A DNA stretch of 64,000 nucleotides from Heligmosomoides polygyrus polygyrus (Eukaryota; Nematoda; Chromadorea; Rhabditida; Heligmosomidae): the NCBI GenBank assembly GCA_947396885.1, contig OX377203.1, positions 25,919,253-25,983,252 of the forward strand, in the 5' to 3' direction. Under the pieces are notes generated by a model. It was not told where the DNA came from, searched no databases, and was given only the letters and a program-made list of their open reading frames with translations. Positions 55,349 to 64,000 of the stretch are shown here, piece after piece. Made by a program: the position numbers and the translations under genes. Numbering within the stretch: the first letter of the stretch is position 1; each line of letters opens with the position of its first letter.

Positions 55349-55635
55349 GTTGGAAGACATCTGCTTCCATTGATTAATTAAAGACGAGAACGGCTTTAGT
55401 AAGCACACTGTAACGCACGAGTTCGCTATGTTTTCTGCTCCACTTCGCTCCAATTAGCATTATTGCCAGCTATAGCATCTACAGAGGATAAGGGATCAAG
55501 CGAAACACACTAATTGCACAGCACTGTTGCCTCGGAAATCTTGAGCGCTTTTTCAGCTCAGCGAACGAAGAAGAGGGGATGATGGCGGAGATCCACACCG
55601 GAAAACATTTCTGGTTACTGGATCACGGTGCATAT

Positions 55636-55900
55636 TAAGCGCTTGGTAGCGCAGTCTGAGGATGTACGCCCGATCCGTGTGCACCCGATCCGAAGGTCAT
55701 GGTTCGGATTTCTCGCATGAGCCAACCCAACCCTCCATCTCTCCGGGCTTGGTGAATTGGTAGCGGACTGGTCCGGGAGTGATAAAGCATAACTTGGCCA
55801 ACGCAGGTCACTGTCATCTAAATCGTCCCACGACATCGCGTAGAAGTGGAATGCGTGGCGTATCCCGAAAGGGATTGAGTAACGCCGTCCTTTATCCATA
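55636..55900 (+). mobile_element. SINE family A copy
   Basis: Head TGGTAGCGCAGTCTGAGGAT, B box GGTTCGGATTTCTC, then GGCTTGGTGAATTGGTAGCG, CGCGTAGAAGTGGAATGCGT and GGGATTGAGTAACGCCGTCC with a TTTATCC end. The CATCGGCTGGCCACC segment is deleted. Confidence 0.88.
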
Positions 55901-57169
55901 TACATATCTGGTACCAATTCGCCTAACCGCAGTCGCTTTTTGTTTTAACTGCTTAGTGTTATGTGGTGTTAGCTGTCGTAGCCGCTGTGAGCATCCACAG
56001 ATGATCGCGATCTTGTTCACTGGTCGCTCTGCAGCTGAAGGAGCTGTTTTCGCGAAAAATCCTTTGTGTGGCGAGCTGATGTAAGTGACTTGAAGTGAGT
56101 ACACGTTGCTGCCTGCCTTTTGTGCTTTCGTCGGGCCCTATTGTGTCAATGCCAGCTTAGCGTTGGAAATGTATCAGCGGTTTGTCATCTGCACAAGAAA
56201 CGCGCGCTTCAGACGAAATGCTGAAGTGCAGTAGCACTGTGCGCACACGCAATGTTTCCAGGGGTTTGCAGACGCATTCAAAGCGATAATGGGATGTGCA
56301 CTTTGAAGAATATAATTGTTGACGCAGAAACTGTCGACGACCTTTGGCTGCGGCGGAGCTGAAGAGCATCGCTGACTTTTGCGTGGTGTTGCGGGAGCTT
56401 ACAGGCTCTGTGTGTAGCGGATCAGGGAGTTTCTGTGGTGATGTCTGCTCCGGGACGCGCCTCTGTTCTCGTTCGGAGTTTCCTTCGAGGAATGACTTGC
56501 AACGACTTTTTGTTGATGCAAATAAAGTGCACTGGAATAGAGCGCTATATAGTCAATCAGGTCGAAATTGGTGTAATCGAATTCACCGAGTTGAATAGTC
56601 GCGTGATGAGTGTGCACTTGAGCACTTGAACACAACGGTTGCTAATCAGCGACGGGCAGGCGTTTCTTCGAGTTCCGAGCAACACACAGCGACGAATTCT
56701 AGTCGTTCGACGTGCTGCTCAGCTACTCGATGACCTCGCTGGCACTGTCATGTGGGAATCCAGTCGGTATTCAGATCTGGAATCCTGTGCGGGCGGAAGT
56801 AGGGAGGTAGACGCTTGGAGCACCACCAGCCACTCATTTGGGAGAATGCCTCTGACGCTTCGAGCCCTTTCGAGGTACAGTGGCCGGAGAAGTTAACGTC
56901 GGAAATTCGGTCCTGTAACGCGTCTCGGAGGGACGGTGGTCTATCCCGTGATCAACCGGATTGCGGAAGGGCCGACATTGACACGTCGGCTGCTGGACAT
57001 CGCTCCAAACTCGCGCTGATAGTGCGCGGCGTCGCGGTGCCGCGCGCGATTGGAGGGGAGGAAAACCCCGGGGACCAGGGCTTACTCACCTCCGCGTGCG
57101 ACATTGAACGCTGGCGAAGGCGCTACTATTAGTTGGAGCAATGTTTGCCCCCGTCGTTCACACTTCTTC
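55901..57169. other. G+C- and CpG-rich block, possible 5' region
   Basis: From about 56,100 to 57,130 G+C and CpG rise well above the surroundings. A plus frame (56815-57132) reads LTSEIRSCNASRRDGGLSRD.. without recognised domain and ends before the donor described next. The block may be a promoter/5' UTR rather than coding. Confidence 0.3.
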
Positions 57170-57189
57170 ATGAAAACGCTGAACGAAAG
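57170..57189 (+). CDS. Candidate first coding exon (MKTLNER)
   Basis: ATG at 57,170 opens MKTLNE and continues to a consensus donor AAAG|GTAAGA at 57,189/57,190, directly after the CpG-rich block. Such a tiny first coding exon is common in nematodes, but no downstream exon was identified. Confidence 0.2.
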
Positions 57190-57191
57190 GT

Positions 57192-58365
57192 AAGACGTTC
57201 TTCGCGTCGTGGGAGTGAGAACGCACAGCGCTACTTTGGCACACTAAGGAGATGAATGGTGACGTTCCAAACGTCTGCTCCAACGAGTACATCTATCAGC
57301 CTGACGATGGGTGATGACAGCCAAGAGAACACTGTACATTAGTCCAACACAGGCCTCTCAACGATTAAATTCAGAAGATGGAATGGATCGATATATTTTT
57401 GAGAGCTGTAAACATCGATACCGCAGCTGACCAAGGGCTATATTAAATTTCACATAAACGGAAGCAGGTAAGTCCCTGCGCCCGTCGTCTTCGACGGAAG
57501 GAGTAACACGATCTCAAGACGACGCTGAGTTAGCTCATCTAAAACGTTTCTATCTTATATCGTTCAGTCTTCGATGAACACGGGAAGAACGGAGATTTTC
57601 ATTGTGAAGGGCTTCGGACTCATAATGGCACTATCAATTTGGGGATGGAACACGCCTCATTGAGGGAACCGTCGGAGAGAAGGGAGCCGTGGTGTCCATG
57701 TACGCTCCCGGTTCTGGTGATCTGCTTAGTGCGTCGCCGATTTGTATTTGTAATGAGGTTTCTATAGGGCTGTTCCAGATAGCTCCTTAAGCAAAGGGTG
57801 AGCACTTGGACTTCTCAGCAGGAGCTCTTGTTTGGCACTGCGAAGAGTTGTACCGCGAGCATGCCCCGCGGCGCTGGAGCCCTACGTGCGTGTTGGTAAT
57901 TCACTTAGTCTTCTTTATTAACCCTGATAGCTATCGCAGTATTGCGTAGACGGCAGAGCATGCCCTACCTTTCTATGTTGCACCGCCTATAGAGTGATGT
58001 AGAGCGATGACAGGAAGGATGAGGTGCGAGAAGTCTGAGATCCTTCTCTATGGAGTCTCGACCTTATCACTGCGCATCAAAATCAACCCTAAAAAGTTGG
58101 GATGTGATGCACTGCACCCTCAATATCATCTGCTTCGAGTGACTCAGTCGGAAGGGAGCGCCTACTCCCAGTTCGAGTTTAAGTTCGATTCGCGACGAGG
58201 ATGTCAACCAGTGATTGTAAAGACTTGTATTGAAGGCAGGGGGGGGGGGGGAGGGGAGGGGAGGATAAATGTGTGCCTTAGTTGATCACTCTGTGTGCTT
58301 CGCCACGTAGTCTGTTTCCTGAGAACTTTGTGCGAACAGATTGGAGGGATATTTGGTCAATAAGC
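57192..58365. other. No gene recognised
   Basis: A G homopolymer (GGGGGGGGGGGG near 58,240) precedes the SINE. No motif-bearing frame was found. Confidence 0.3.
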
Positions 58366-58620
58366 TCGCGATAGCGCAGTGGGAAGATAAGTGTTACGTG
58401 TATTCCAGCTCGAGGTTTTTGGTTCGGGTTCTGCCCAGAGAAACCAAGCCTTCCATCCCTTAGGAAGTTGCTACTGGACCTGCCTCGGAACGATAAATCG
58501 CTGACGGCTCGGCAGCGCAAGTCATTTTATAGACCCAGTACGGTTTTTCACGATATCTCGCAGAAGAAGCTTGCGTGGCGCATCCCAGAGTAGAGATTAG
58601 TTAACGCCATCCTTTATCAG
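58366..58620 (+). mobile_element. SINE family A copy with good pol III boxes
   Basis: A box TAGCGCAGTGGG (58,372-58,383) fits the TRGCNNAGYNGG consensus; B-like box GGTTCGGGTTC starts at 58,421, 38 bp later. The body continues AGAAACCAAGCCTTCCATCC, ACGATATCTCGCAGAAGAAG, GCGTGGCGCATCCCAGAG and AACGCCATCCTTTATC. Confidence 0.88.
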
Positions 58621-58773
58621 TTGTTTTATTTTGTTTTTCATAGACGTTTTATTTTGGTGTGATGCTTCATTTTTTTCTCTCGAGACAGCTCGTATTTAAT
58701 CTGAGCCATGGCCTGCAGTGGTCAGCACATGTATAGGTGTTTTACTCACCTCCAGAAAGAGATGGCACCTTTT

Positions 58774-58817
58774 CAAGCATGGAATATTTGGCTGACCTGC
58801 CAAATATTCCATGCTTG
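58774..58817. repeat. Perfect hairpin: 19-bp stem, 6-nt loop
   Basis: CAAGCATGGAATATTTGGC at 58,774-58,792 is the exact inverse of 58,799-58,817; loop TGACCT. No target duplication around it. Confidence 0.92.
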
Positions 58818-59438
58818 GAATATCGGTCCCGATCCTTGAATCGACTGGGAGTACAGGCTAGACTCAGCATTCTCTCTCCTGCGCTAGCAGATTTCTGCAG
58901 GGAAAAGCATGAGCTTGCACATTGTATGGACAAAATACGCACCGAAATCTCTGATTAATTGCATTTAAAGGACTGGTGAATCTACTGGTAGTGAGGAATA
59001 TCGTGTCATTACAATGCTGCCACCGCCTTTTTGGTGTGATGCTTCATTTTTTCTGTCGAGACAGCTGGTAGTCGTCATTTCAGACTTTGTTATGGCAGCA
59101 GTTAGGATTTCGCGCTGTGTCTCAATCACTATAAATCGTTTTATGCGGCCGTGGCGTTCAATATTGAATGGGTGTTTTGACAGTGTCAGGTGATATATGG
59201 CCTGGGAGGGGCAGAGGGCTTGTTCACATGTAACGGGTGAGCGCTAAGAGCTGGGAGGAGGGGAATGGACTAGGCGAGAGGGGGCTGACAGCAGCGACAG
59301 GGGCGACGACGACGCTGCTCTGGGACAGAACTCGATTATCATAAATGAACCGCATGCGGTGCGCTATGAGGCATAGTAGAACTTCGTTCTTGGACAGGAA
59401 TAGCCCACCCCTGGTTGCTGACTTTTCGGCTGGCGCAG
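58818..59438. other. No gene; possible hAT end
   Basis: GGAATAGCCCACCCCTG ending at about 59,412 is the inverse of a CAGGGGTGGGC hAT-type end, but no partner end or duplication was found. GGTGTGATGCTTCATTTTTT occurs twice (58,655 and 59,033). Confidence 0.35.
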
Positions 59439-59616
59439 GCCATTAAGCCCACTGAGGGCAGATGCAAAGGTGGTTTCTGTTCAATGGTTACTGCTCTTCA
59501 GCAGAGTTTCGTTTCCGTCGACGTTCGAAGAGCACCCACAGGGCCGTATCCATCGGCGCATGAAGAGGTCCGGCGGTGCATGTGGGCGAGGAAGGAATGC
59601 ATAGTCATTGCCGATA
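59439..59616 (+). CDS. Candidate internal exon
   Basis: One hundred and seventy-eight nt between GCGCAG| and GATA|GTAAGTG, open throughout: IKPTEGRCKGGFCSMVTALQ then QSFVSVDVRRAPTGPYPSAH and EEVRRCMWARKECIVIAD. The donor is a perfect consensus, the acceptor weak. No family was recognised and no partner exon found. Confidence 0.25.
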
Positions 59617-59767
59617 GTAAGTGTTTTAGCCGCAGGTTCCCCAGGGAGGCTGAGTAACGATTTTGACGTTTCTTGCGTCCTTGATCTTTGTTACGTGTTC
59701 CTGCGCTCCACGAACTCGACTTTGAGTCTGAGCGAGGCTGAGTGGGAGAGCCTCATTTAAAAAAGGG

Positions 59768-59866
59768 ATATATATATTATATATATTATATATATTATAT
59801 ATATTATATATATTATATATATTATATATATTATATATATTATATATATTATATATATTATATATA
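59768..59866 (+). repeat. 9-bp minisatellite (TATATATTA)n
   Basis: About ten to eleven nearly perfect copies of a 9-bp A/T unit. Confidence 0.95.
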
Positions 59867-59937
59867 AATTAGTCAACTTTCGCGTTATGACGCCAAGTTA
59901 TTAGTGGATTGCGAGCCAGCTTATGGTAAGTTCAAAG

Positions 59938-60230
59938 TATAAGGATAGAGGATAGAGGACGGCATTACTTAATCCCTATTGGGATGCGCCACGCTTTCTA
60001 CTTCTACGGGATATTATGGAGGCGATTCCAATGCGTTTTTGGTCACACAGTGACTTGCGGTGGCCAACCGATGACAATTCTGAGCTTTGTCCTTCCCAGA
60101 TAAGTCTGGTACCAATTCACCGACCTAGGAGGGATGGAAAGCTTGGTTAGCCTGGGCGGGAAATCCGAACAATGAACCTGATATCGGGTACACGCGACAG
60201 CCGGCACCTCCTCCGACTGCGCTACTCAAG
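59938..60230 (-). mobile_element. SINE family A copy
   Basis: Complete in reverse: GGATAGAGGACGGCATTACT, CTTCTACGGGATATTATGGA, GGTGGCCAACCGATGA, ACCAATTCACCGACCTAGGA, GCTTGGTTAGCCTGGGCGGG, and head complement CGCGACAGCCGGCACCTCCT with TCCGACTGCGCTACT. Confidence 0.9.
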
Positions 60231-60445
60231 GGATAATGGATGGTATTAATCGATTCCTTGGATTAATCGATTGCGCCATGCATTTCACTTCTGCAGAATG
60301 TCGAGGAGGCGATCCTAAGGTGAATGCTACCTATGCAGTAGCTTGCGGCGGCTTAGCGCCGATTTAAGCAGGCGACATGATCACCAATTAACCGTCCCAG
60401 GAGGGATGCTTGGTTACCACAGACGAGATTCGAAGGCGATTCTAG
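60231..60445 (-). mobile_element. SINE family A, diverged adjacent copy
   Basis: ATGGATGGTATTAATCGATT, CGCCATGCATTTCACTTCTG, TGCGGCGGCTTAGCGCCGAT and CAGGAGGGATGCTTGGTTAC follow the reversed SINE order directly after the previous copy. It contains a small tandem TTAATCGATT duplication. Confidence 0.55.
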
Positions 60446-61279
60446 AGGACAGCCTGCAGAATACAGGCAGAAGGCAGATTGACGGTAGCTGCCAACTTCG
60501 AGGGCGTGGACGTCTATTGTTGGTATTCAGTAGAAGTGGGATACACCCATATCCCAAGCAGGGGTGAATAACGCTGATCGTTGTTCGTCAATCTGTAGAC
60601 CTCATTCTGTGTTTTTCATCCACCACTTCAGAAGCTGCTACCTCCAATCGCGATCGATTTCCGCCCCTCCATGAGCCTCCTTAGTGAGCCAAGAGTAGAG
60701 CAGGAGCGTCTTCTGTGTATTTGAAGCTATCGAGGGGCGCTTACAGAAGGGACAGATGCACCGATTCATTCCATTTTCAATGCCCCTTGTGGGATGCTGG
60801 TCACGGCCATCAACGCTCAGGTTTTTCCAAACCGCTTCTCACCGAAGCCGCTTTCCCAGCCACTTAACAATGCATGTTTTGCATGCTTGGCAGTGCGTCC
60901 TCCTGCGCTGAAATTTATCACGCCTTATATGCTCTCCTGGTCGCGCCACAGCAACCTTCCTGAAGCAGCGACTAGCGGACGCCTTCGCGGAAGTGTGTGC
61001 AAACAGGCTTCGAAACCTATGGCCGGACGTCATAATACTGAGCGGCATGGCTTCGAGTGGTTTTCGGAGGTGAGCAAAGCGTTGGGGCATTCATATAGCG
61101 GGAATTGTTGGACGATAAACTCGGAGCGTGGAGAATCACTGGAGATTTGATGTGTTGGGTAATTTGTGGAGCCTTTCAAAGTGAATTGTAATCAGGGGAC
61201 ACTCGTATGGGGACGTAAGGTGCATGCGAGGCTCCAATCTCACTGAGGTCGACGTGTCGTTGATAATACATGCAATAAC
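60446..61279. other. No gene recognised
   Basis: Open frames on both strands at 60794-61150 give no known motif. Confidence 0.3.
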
Positions 61280-61420
61280 ATGCTCATGGCTGATCACCGA
61301 AAGTCATTGTTTGGGTCAAACACGCATGCAAATAGCCTACATGGATATTCCTTTGAAGTAGAAGTCGTGGCACATCCCAGAGAATGAATTATTGACGCTG
61401 ACCTTCACCCTTTTCTTTTG
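61280..61420 (+). mobile_element. SINE family A, 3' fragment
   Basis: ATGGCTGATCACCGAAAGTC, GTCAAACACGCATGCAAATA, TTGAAGTAGAAGTCGTGGCA and CATCCCAGAGAATGAATTAT match the 3' half with many differences. Confidence 0.6.
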
Positions 61421-61541
61421 AACTTTTAGAGATCATCTTAAGTTCTGCTCCGTTCATTCGGTAGTGTGGCACCCATGAAGGGATTAGTTAACGCCTTTTT
61501 AAAATCCTTATAACTTTTTTTTATCGAGCATGTTCGCAGTT

Positions 61542-61751
61542 TGTAGAGATTACAGCTGTGCTCTCGAATTTTTTTCGAATATTCGAATAGTTTCGAGTGC
61601 TCAAAAAATTCGAGTATTCGAAATATTCAAATTCGAATATATTCGAAAAGTCCGGTTTTTTTGACTATTCGAATGCGAATATTCAAATGCGAATAAAAAT
61701 TGTCCAGATGCCTAATCTAAAAGGTTATTAGAGCACAACTGCAGTAGAGGT
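61542..61751. mobile_element. hAT-like MITE (TTCGAAT family), copy 2
   Basis: The element is about 61,550-61,743, with ends TACAGCTGTGCTCTCG and, inverted, TGCAGTTGTGCTCTAA, flanked by GTAGAGAT / GTAGAGGT (seven of eight identical). Interior palindromes ATATTCGAATA are as in the copy at 50.7 kb. Confidence 0.78.
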
Positions 61752-62589
61752 TAATGGTCTCACCCAGGTCTTTGCAAATTGACTGACATTTCATCCTCAT
61801 TAAGACCTATCAAGCTTTCCATATGTTGGATGCTGCCGCACAGCTTCTAGATTTACGTGGCAAGTCACCTCACAGCCAAATAGAGAATGGAAAATTCCAA
61901 AACCAAGTGTTCATTCACCGTGCCTCGGGGACATTCTAGAAAAGTAGAGTACATTGACTGTCGTTGGTTTGTGAAGGGGGCCCATTTAAGGGTCTATCGA
62001 TATCAATTCTCGTGCTCTCACCTAAAGCTGAGGTGTAGTTTGACGCTCTACGGCGCTTCAGGCACAGCTGTTCTATAGCTTTGCACTTGACTTGTTTATA
62101 CGACTTTTTAATGATTAGATCAAAATGAATGCGTAATCCTTGAAGCCTGCAAAGGAAGCCATCCGACTAGTCGAAACTTGCACTAGCCGGCTTCCCTTGG
62201 CTGCGGCTTCTTGAACAGAATGGAGATGTTCGCTGCACCGACCAGCTAGACTCGGGAAAGCGCTAAAGTAGGGTCCCGTTGCTTTCAATTTACCTGAAGA
62301 AGCATAGACCTGAGTCGTGGTTCTGAACTGGTGCGCATTTTCGCACTCTAACCTGAAGCGGATATAAGATCATCATTAGTGTCTATGGAGTCGGTGGTTA
62401 GGTATGCATGGAATTTTGGGCAAGATTTATTGCACACTAGGGGAAATCCAGCCTACGGCGACGTGACAGCGCCTATCATCAGGGCTCTCACTCTTGCTTG
62501 AAAAGGGTAGACAATTACAGGGTACTCTTGTGGCGAATGTGAAACGAAGTGGCTTGACTCTCGGCATCGTACGGGTTGTAACGGATGAA
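61752..62589. other. No gene recognised
   Basis: No motif-bearing frame, tRNA-like sequence or shared repeat was identified. Confidence 0.3.
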
Positions 62590-62862
62590 CAAAGGACAAA
62601 TGACGGCATTACTCAACCTCTTTGGGATCGCCACGCATTCTACGTACTCTTAGGGAACGTCGTGGAGGCGATTTGAATGCATATTTGGTCATACAAAGAC
62701 TTGCGTGGCCAGCCAATGAACAACTCAGTGCTTAATCCTTTCCAGACAAGTCTGATATCAACTCGTCGACCCCGGCGCGATGGAAGGCTTGGTTGGCGTC
62801 GAAATCCGAGCCAAGAACCTGATATAGGGTGTACGCGACAGCCGGCGGCCTGAGCTACACGC
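62590..62862 (-). mobile_element. SINE family A copy
   Basis: Reversed: GACGGCATTACTCAACCTCT, CGCCACGCATTCTACGTACT, CGTGGAGGCGATTTGAATGC, GTGGCCAGCCAATGAACAAC, GGAAGGCTTGGTTGGCG, and ACGCGACAGCCGGCGGCC near the head. Confidence 0.85.
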
Positions 62863-63392
62863 GTCGTATCGGAGGTGTTTCAAAAACTTTCCGCTGCTTA
62901 AAGCTATGGCGCTGACCTCTTCAGTCTTCAAAAAGAAACCGCTTCAACGGCTGCATTTCTATGTGAACGTTCTCGAGCGAGGTGATGTGGAGAATAGGAG
63001 AGCTAGGCGAGGCAAAGTGACGATTAAGTTGCCCTTTCAATTGCACATTTGACACATAAAAAGCCGCAAAATTGCGGTCATCGCTTTTAAAACAGCCCTC
63101 ACAGTGCACGTAATGTGTGGCAACAGTTCACCCAATTCCAGCGTTCTTACGCCTCGGGTGGGCATGTCTGCTACCCGACGAAGGGCACCAGATCAAGGGG
63201 AAGCTTGGTTTAACAGCGAGAACGAAAATCAACGCTCTTCCGACTGCACCATCTCATTAAAAAATTGTTGCAGCGGTTGGGGTCCCACCTAGCAGAAATT
63301 CTGCTCGTGGTTGCTGAAATAGTACCAGTCTTATTTAGAAAGGATAGAACGCTAACAAGCGCGAGATACTCAAGACTATATTACTGTACTAT
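62863..63392. other. No gene recognised
   Basis: Short open frames only (62921-63109 minus, 63104-63292 plus), no motif. Confidence 0.3.
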
Positions 63393-63510
63393 GTGGCGCG
63401 TGGAGTGCAGAGGGAGGAAGTGCCGGCTGTCACACGCTCCCTATATCAGGTTCCTGGTTCGACTTTCCTTCCAAGCCAGTCAAGCCTTTCTTCTTTCCAT
63501 CCCTTTCGGA
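63393..63510 (+). mobile_element. SINE family A, 5' fragment
   Basis: GGAAGTGCCGGCTGTCACAC, GGTTCCTGGTTCGACTTTCC (a good B box GGTTCGACTTTCC) and CCAGTCAAGCC; it ends at CATCCCTTTCGG, shortly before a hairpin. Confidence 0.75.
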
Positions 63511-63533
63511 TCGCGCAATCCGCAGTACAGATA

Positions 63534-63575
63534 GCAGGGGATCGGATTCACTCTTTGGTGAATCGGATCCCCTGC
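63534..63575. repeat. Hairpin: 18-bp stem, 6-nt loop
   Basis: GCAGGGGATCGGATTCAC at 63,534-63,551 pairs with 63,558-63,575 with one mismatch; loop TCTTTG. It lies 40 bp left of a MITE. Confidence 0.9.
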
Positions 63576-63607
63576 TTTTCCTGCGGCTCCTTCTGCGAAA
63601 TCCGACG

Positions 63608-63731
63608 GGCAACACTATACATTGGATTGATCGAAAATCTTTGAATACCTGGATTTTTGGATGATTCGGGTCGGATATATCCGATCGAATATCCGCAAAT
63701 GACTCGTTCGGATCCGATGTATAGGCGACAC
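63608..63731. mobile_element. hAT-like MITE (TATACATTGGAT family), copy 3
   Basis: The element is 63,616-63,723 (108 bp), with ends TATACATTGGATTGATCG and, inverted, TATACATCGGATCCGAAC, flanked by GGCAACAC / GGCGACAC (seven of eight). The shortest of three copies. Confidence 0.8.
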
Positions 63732-64000
63732 TGACGTTAGAACGAGATTGTAGCTATGAAGGTGTCGCTGAATTGCCGCTTATTCACCGCGCTGGGACCG
63801 AAGGGCAGCGCCCACTAACGCATGTACTTGAGAGGGACGTAGCGAGAGTTCGACACTATTATTATGCCATTAATGAGTCCACTTTATCGGCGGTAGACTC
63901 AGCTAGAGACTTGGGCTTTTTTCATGACTAGAATCTTGATTTCAGAGAGGACATTCGAACATATGACATGGCATATCTTGAGGGCTTTAGCAACTTGAAA
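63732..64000. other. No feature recognised
   Basis: Nothing is visible up to the window end. Confidence 0.35.

Noticed and set aside
59768..59866. Regular repeat resembling a CRISPR or telomere array
   Set aside because: A pure 9-bp A/T minisatellite with no spacers; no CRISPR signature exists in the window.

Overview
The window looks like nuclear DNA of a nematode, most likely a clade V / strongylid (hookworm-type) worm. This is an inference from four things: short exons separated by long introns whose acceptors end in TTTCAG; a cyclin T gene that assembles cleanly only with such exons; LINE fragments with a single endonuclease-reverse transcriptase frame of the RTE type; and a near-match to the SL1 trans-spliced leader. 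Genes are sparse and transposable-element debris is dense. No bacterial operon, CRISPR array or rRNA gene was seen.

Left part (1-16 kb). A small gene or terminal exon with one membrane segment lies on the minus strand at 742-996, 20 bp from a polyadenylation signal. A Gly-rich candidate first exon points the other way at 1311-1529. A long inverted duplication with tRNA-like heads (2.75-3.76 kb) and a 1.35 kb non-autonomous hAT element with a perfect 8-bp target duplication (4020-5372) follow. From 15,891 down to 6,631 on the minus strand lies the best gene of the window: cyclin T, the regulatory partner of CDK9 in P-TEFb. Thirteen exons could be joined with every phase matching (1590 nt, 529 aa). 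Both cyclin folds are followed by a Pro-rich, then Arg/Glu-rich, then Ser-rich tail.

Middle part (16-34 kb). This is mostly mobile DNA: several palindromic MITEs, nested tRNA-derived SINEs, a 5'-truncated RTE-like LINE with a perfect 13-bp target duplication (21,925-22,892), a second hAT element (24,798-26,242) inside a tRNA-like repeat, and a nearly full-length but broken RTE LINE on the minus strand (about 30.25-33.6 kb). At 34,104-34,262 is the first coding exon of a class A receptor (TM1 to start of TM2, muscarinic/aminergic type) with a consensus donor; no later receptor exon was recognised.

Right part (35-64 kb). About fourteen or more copies of one tRNA-derived SINE family lie in both orientations, mixed with MITEs of at least four kinds recognised by terminal inverted repeats plus target duplications: PIF/Harbinger-like with TWA, hAT-like with 8 bp, Mutator-like with 9-12 bp, and unassigned foldbacks. 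Only weak exon candidates occur (39.3, 44.6, 57.2 and 59.4 kb).

The most unusual structure outside known families is a set of short near-perfect inverted duplications with 4-16 nt spacers. One of them is fused to the 5' junction of a truncated LINE, which suggests template switching during insertion or repair.
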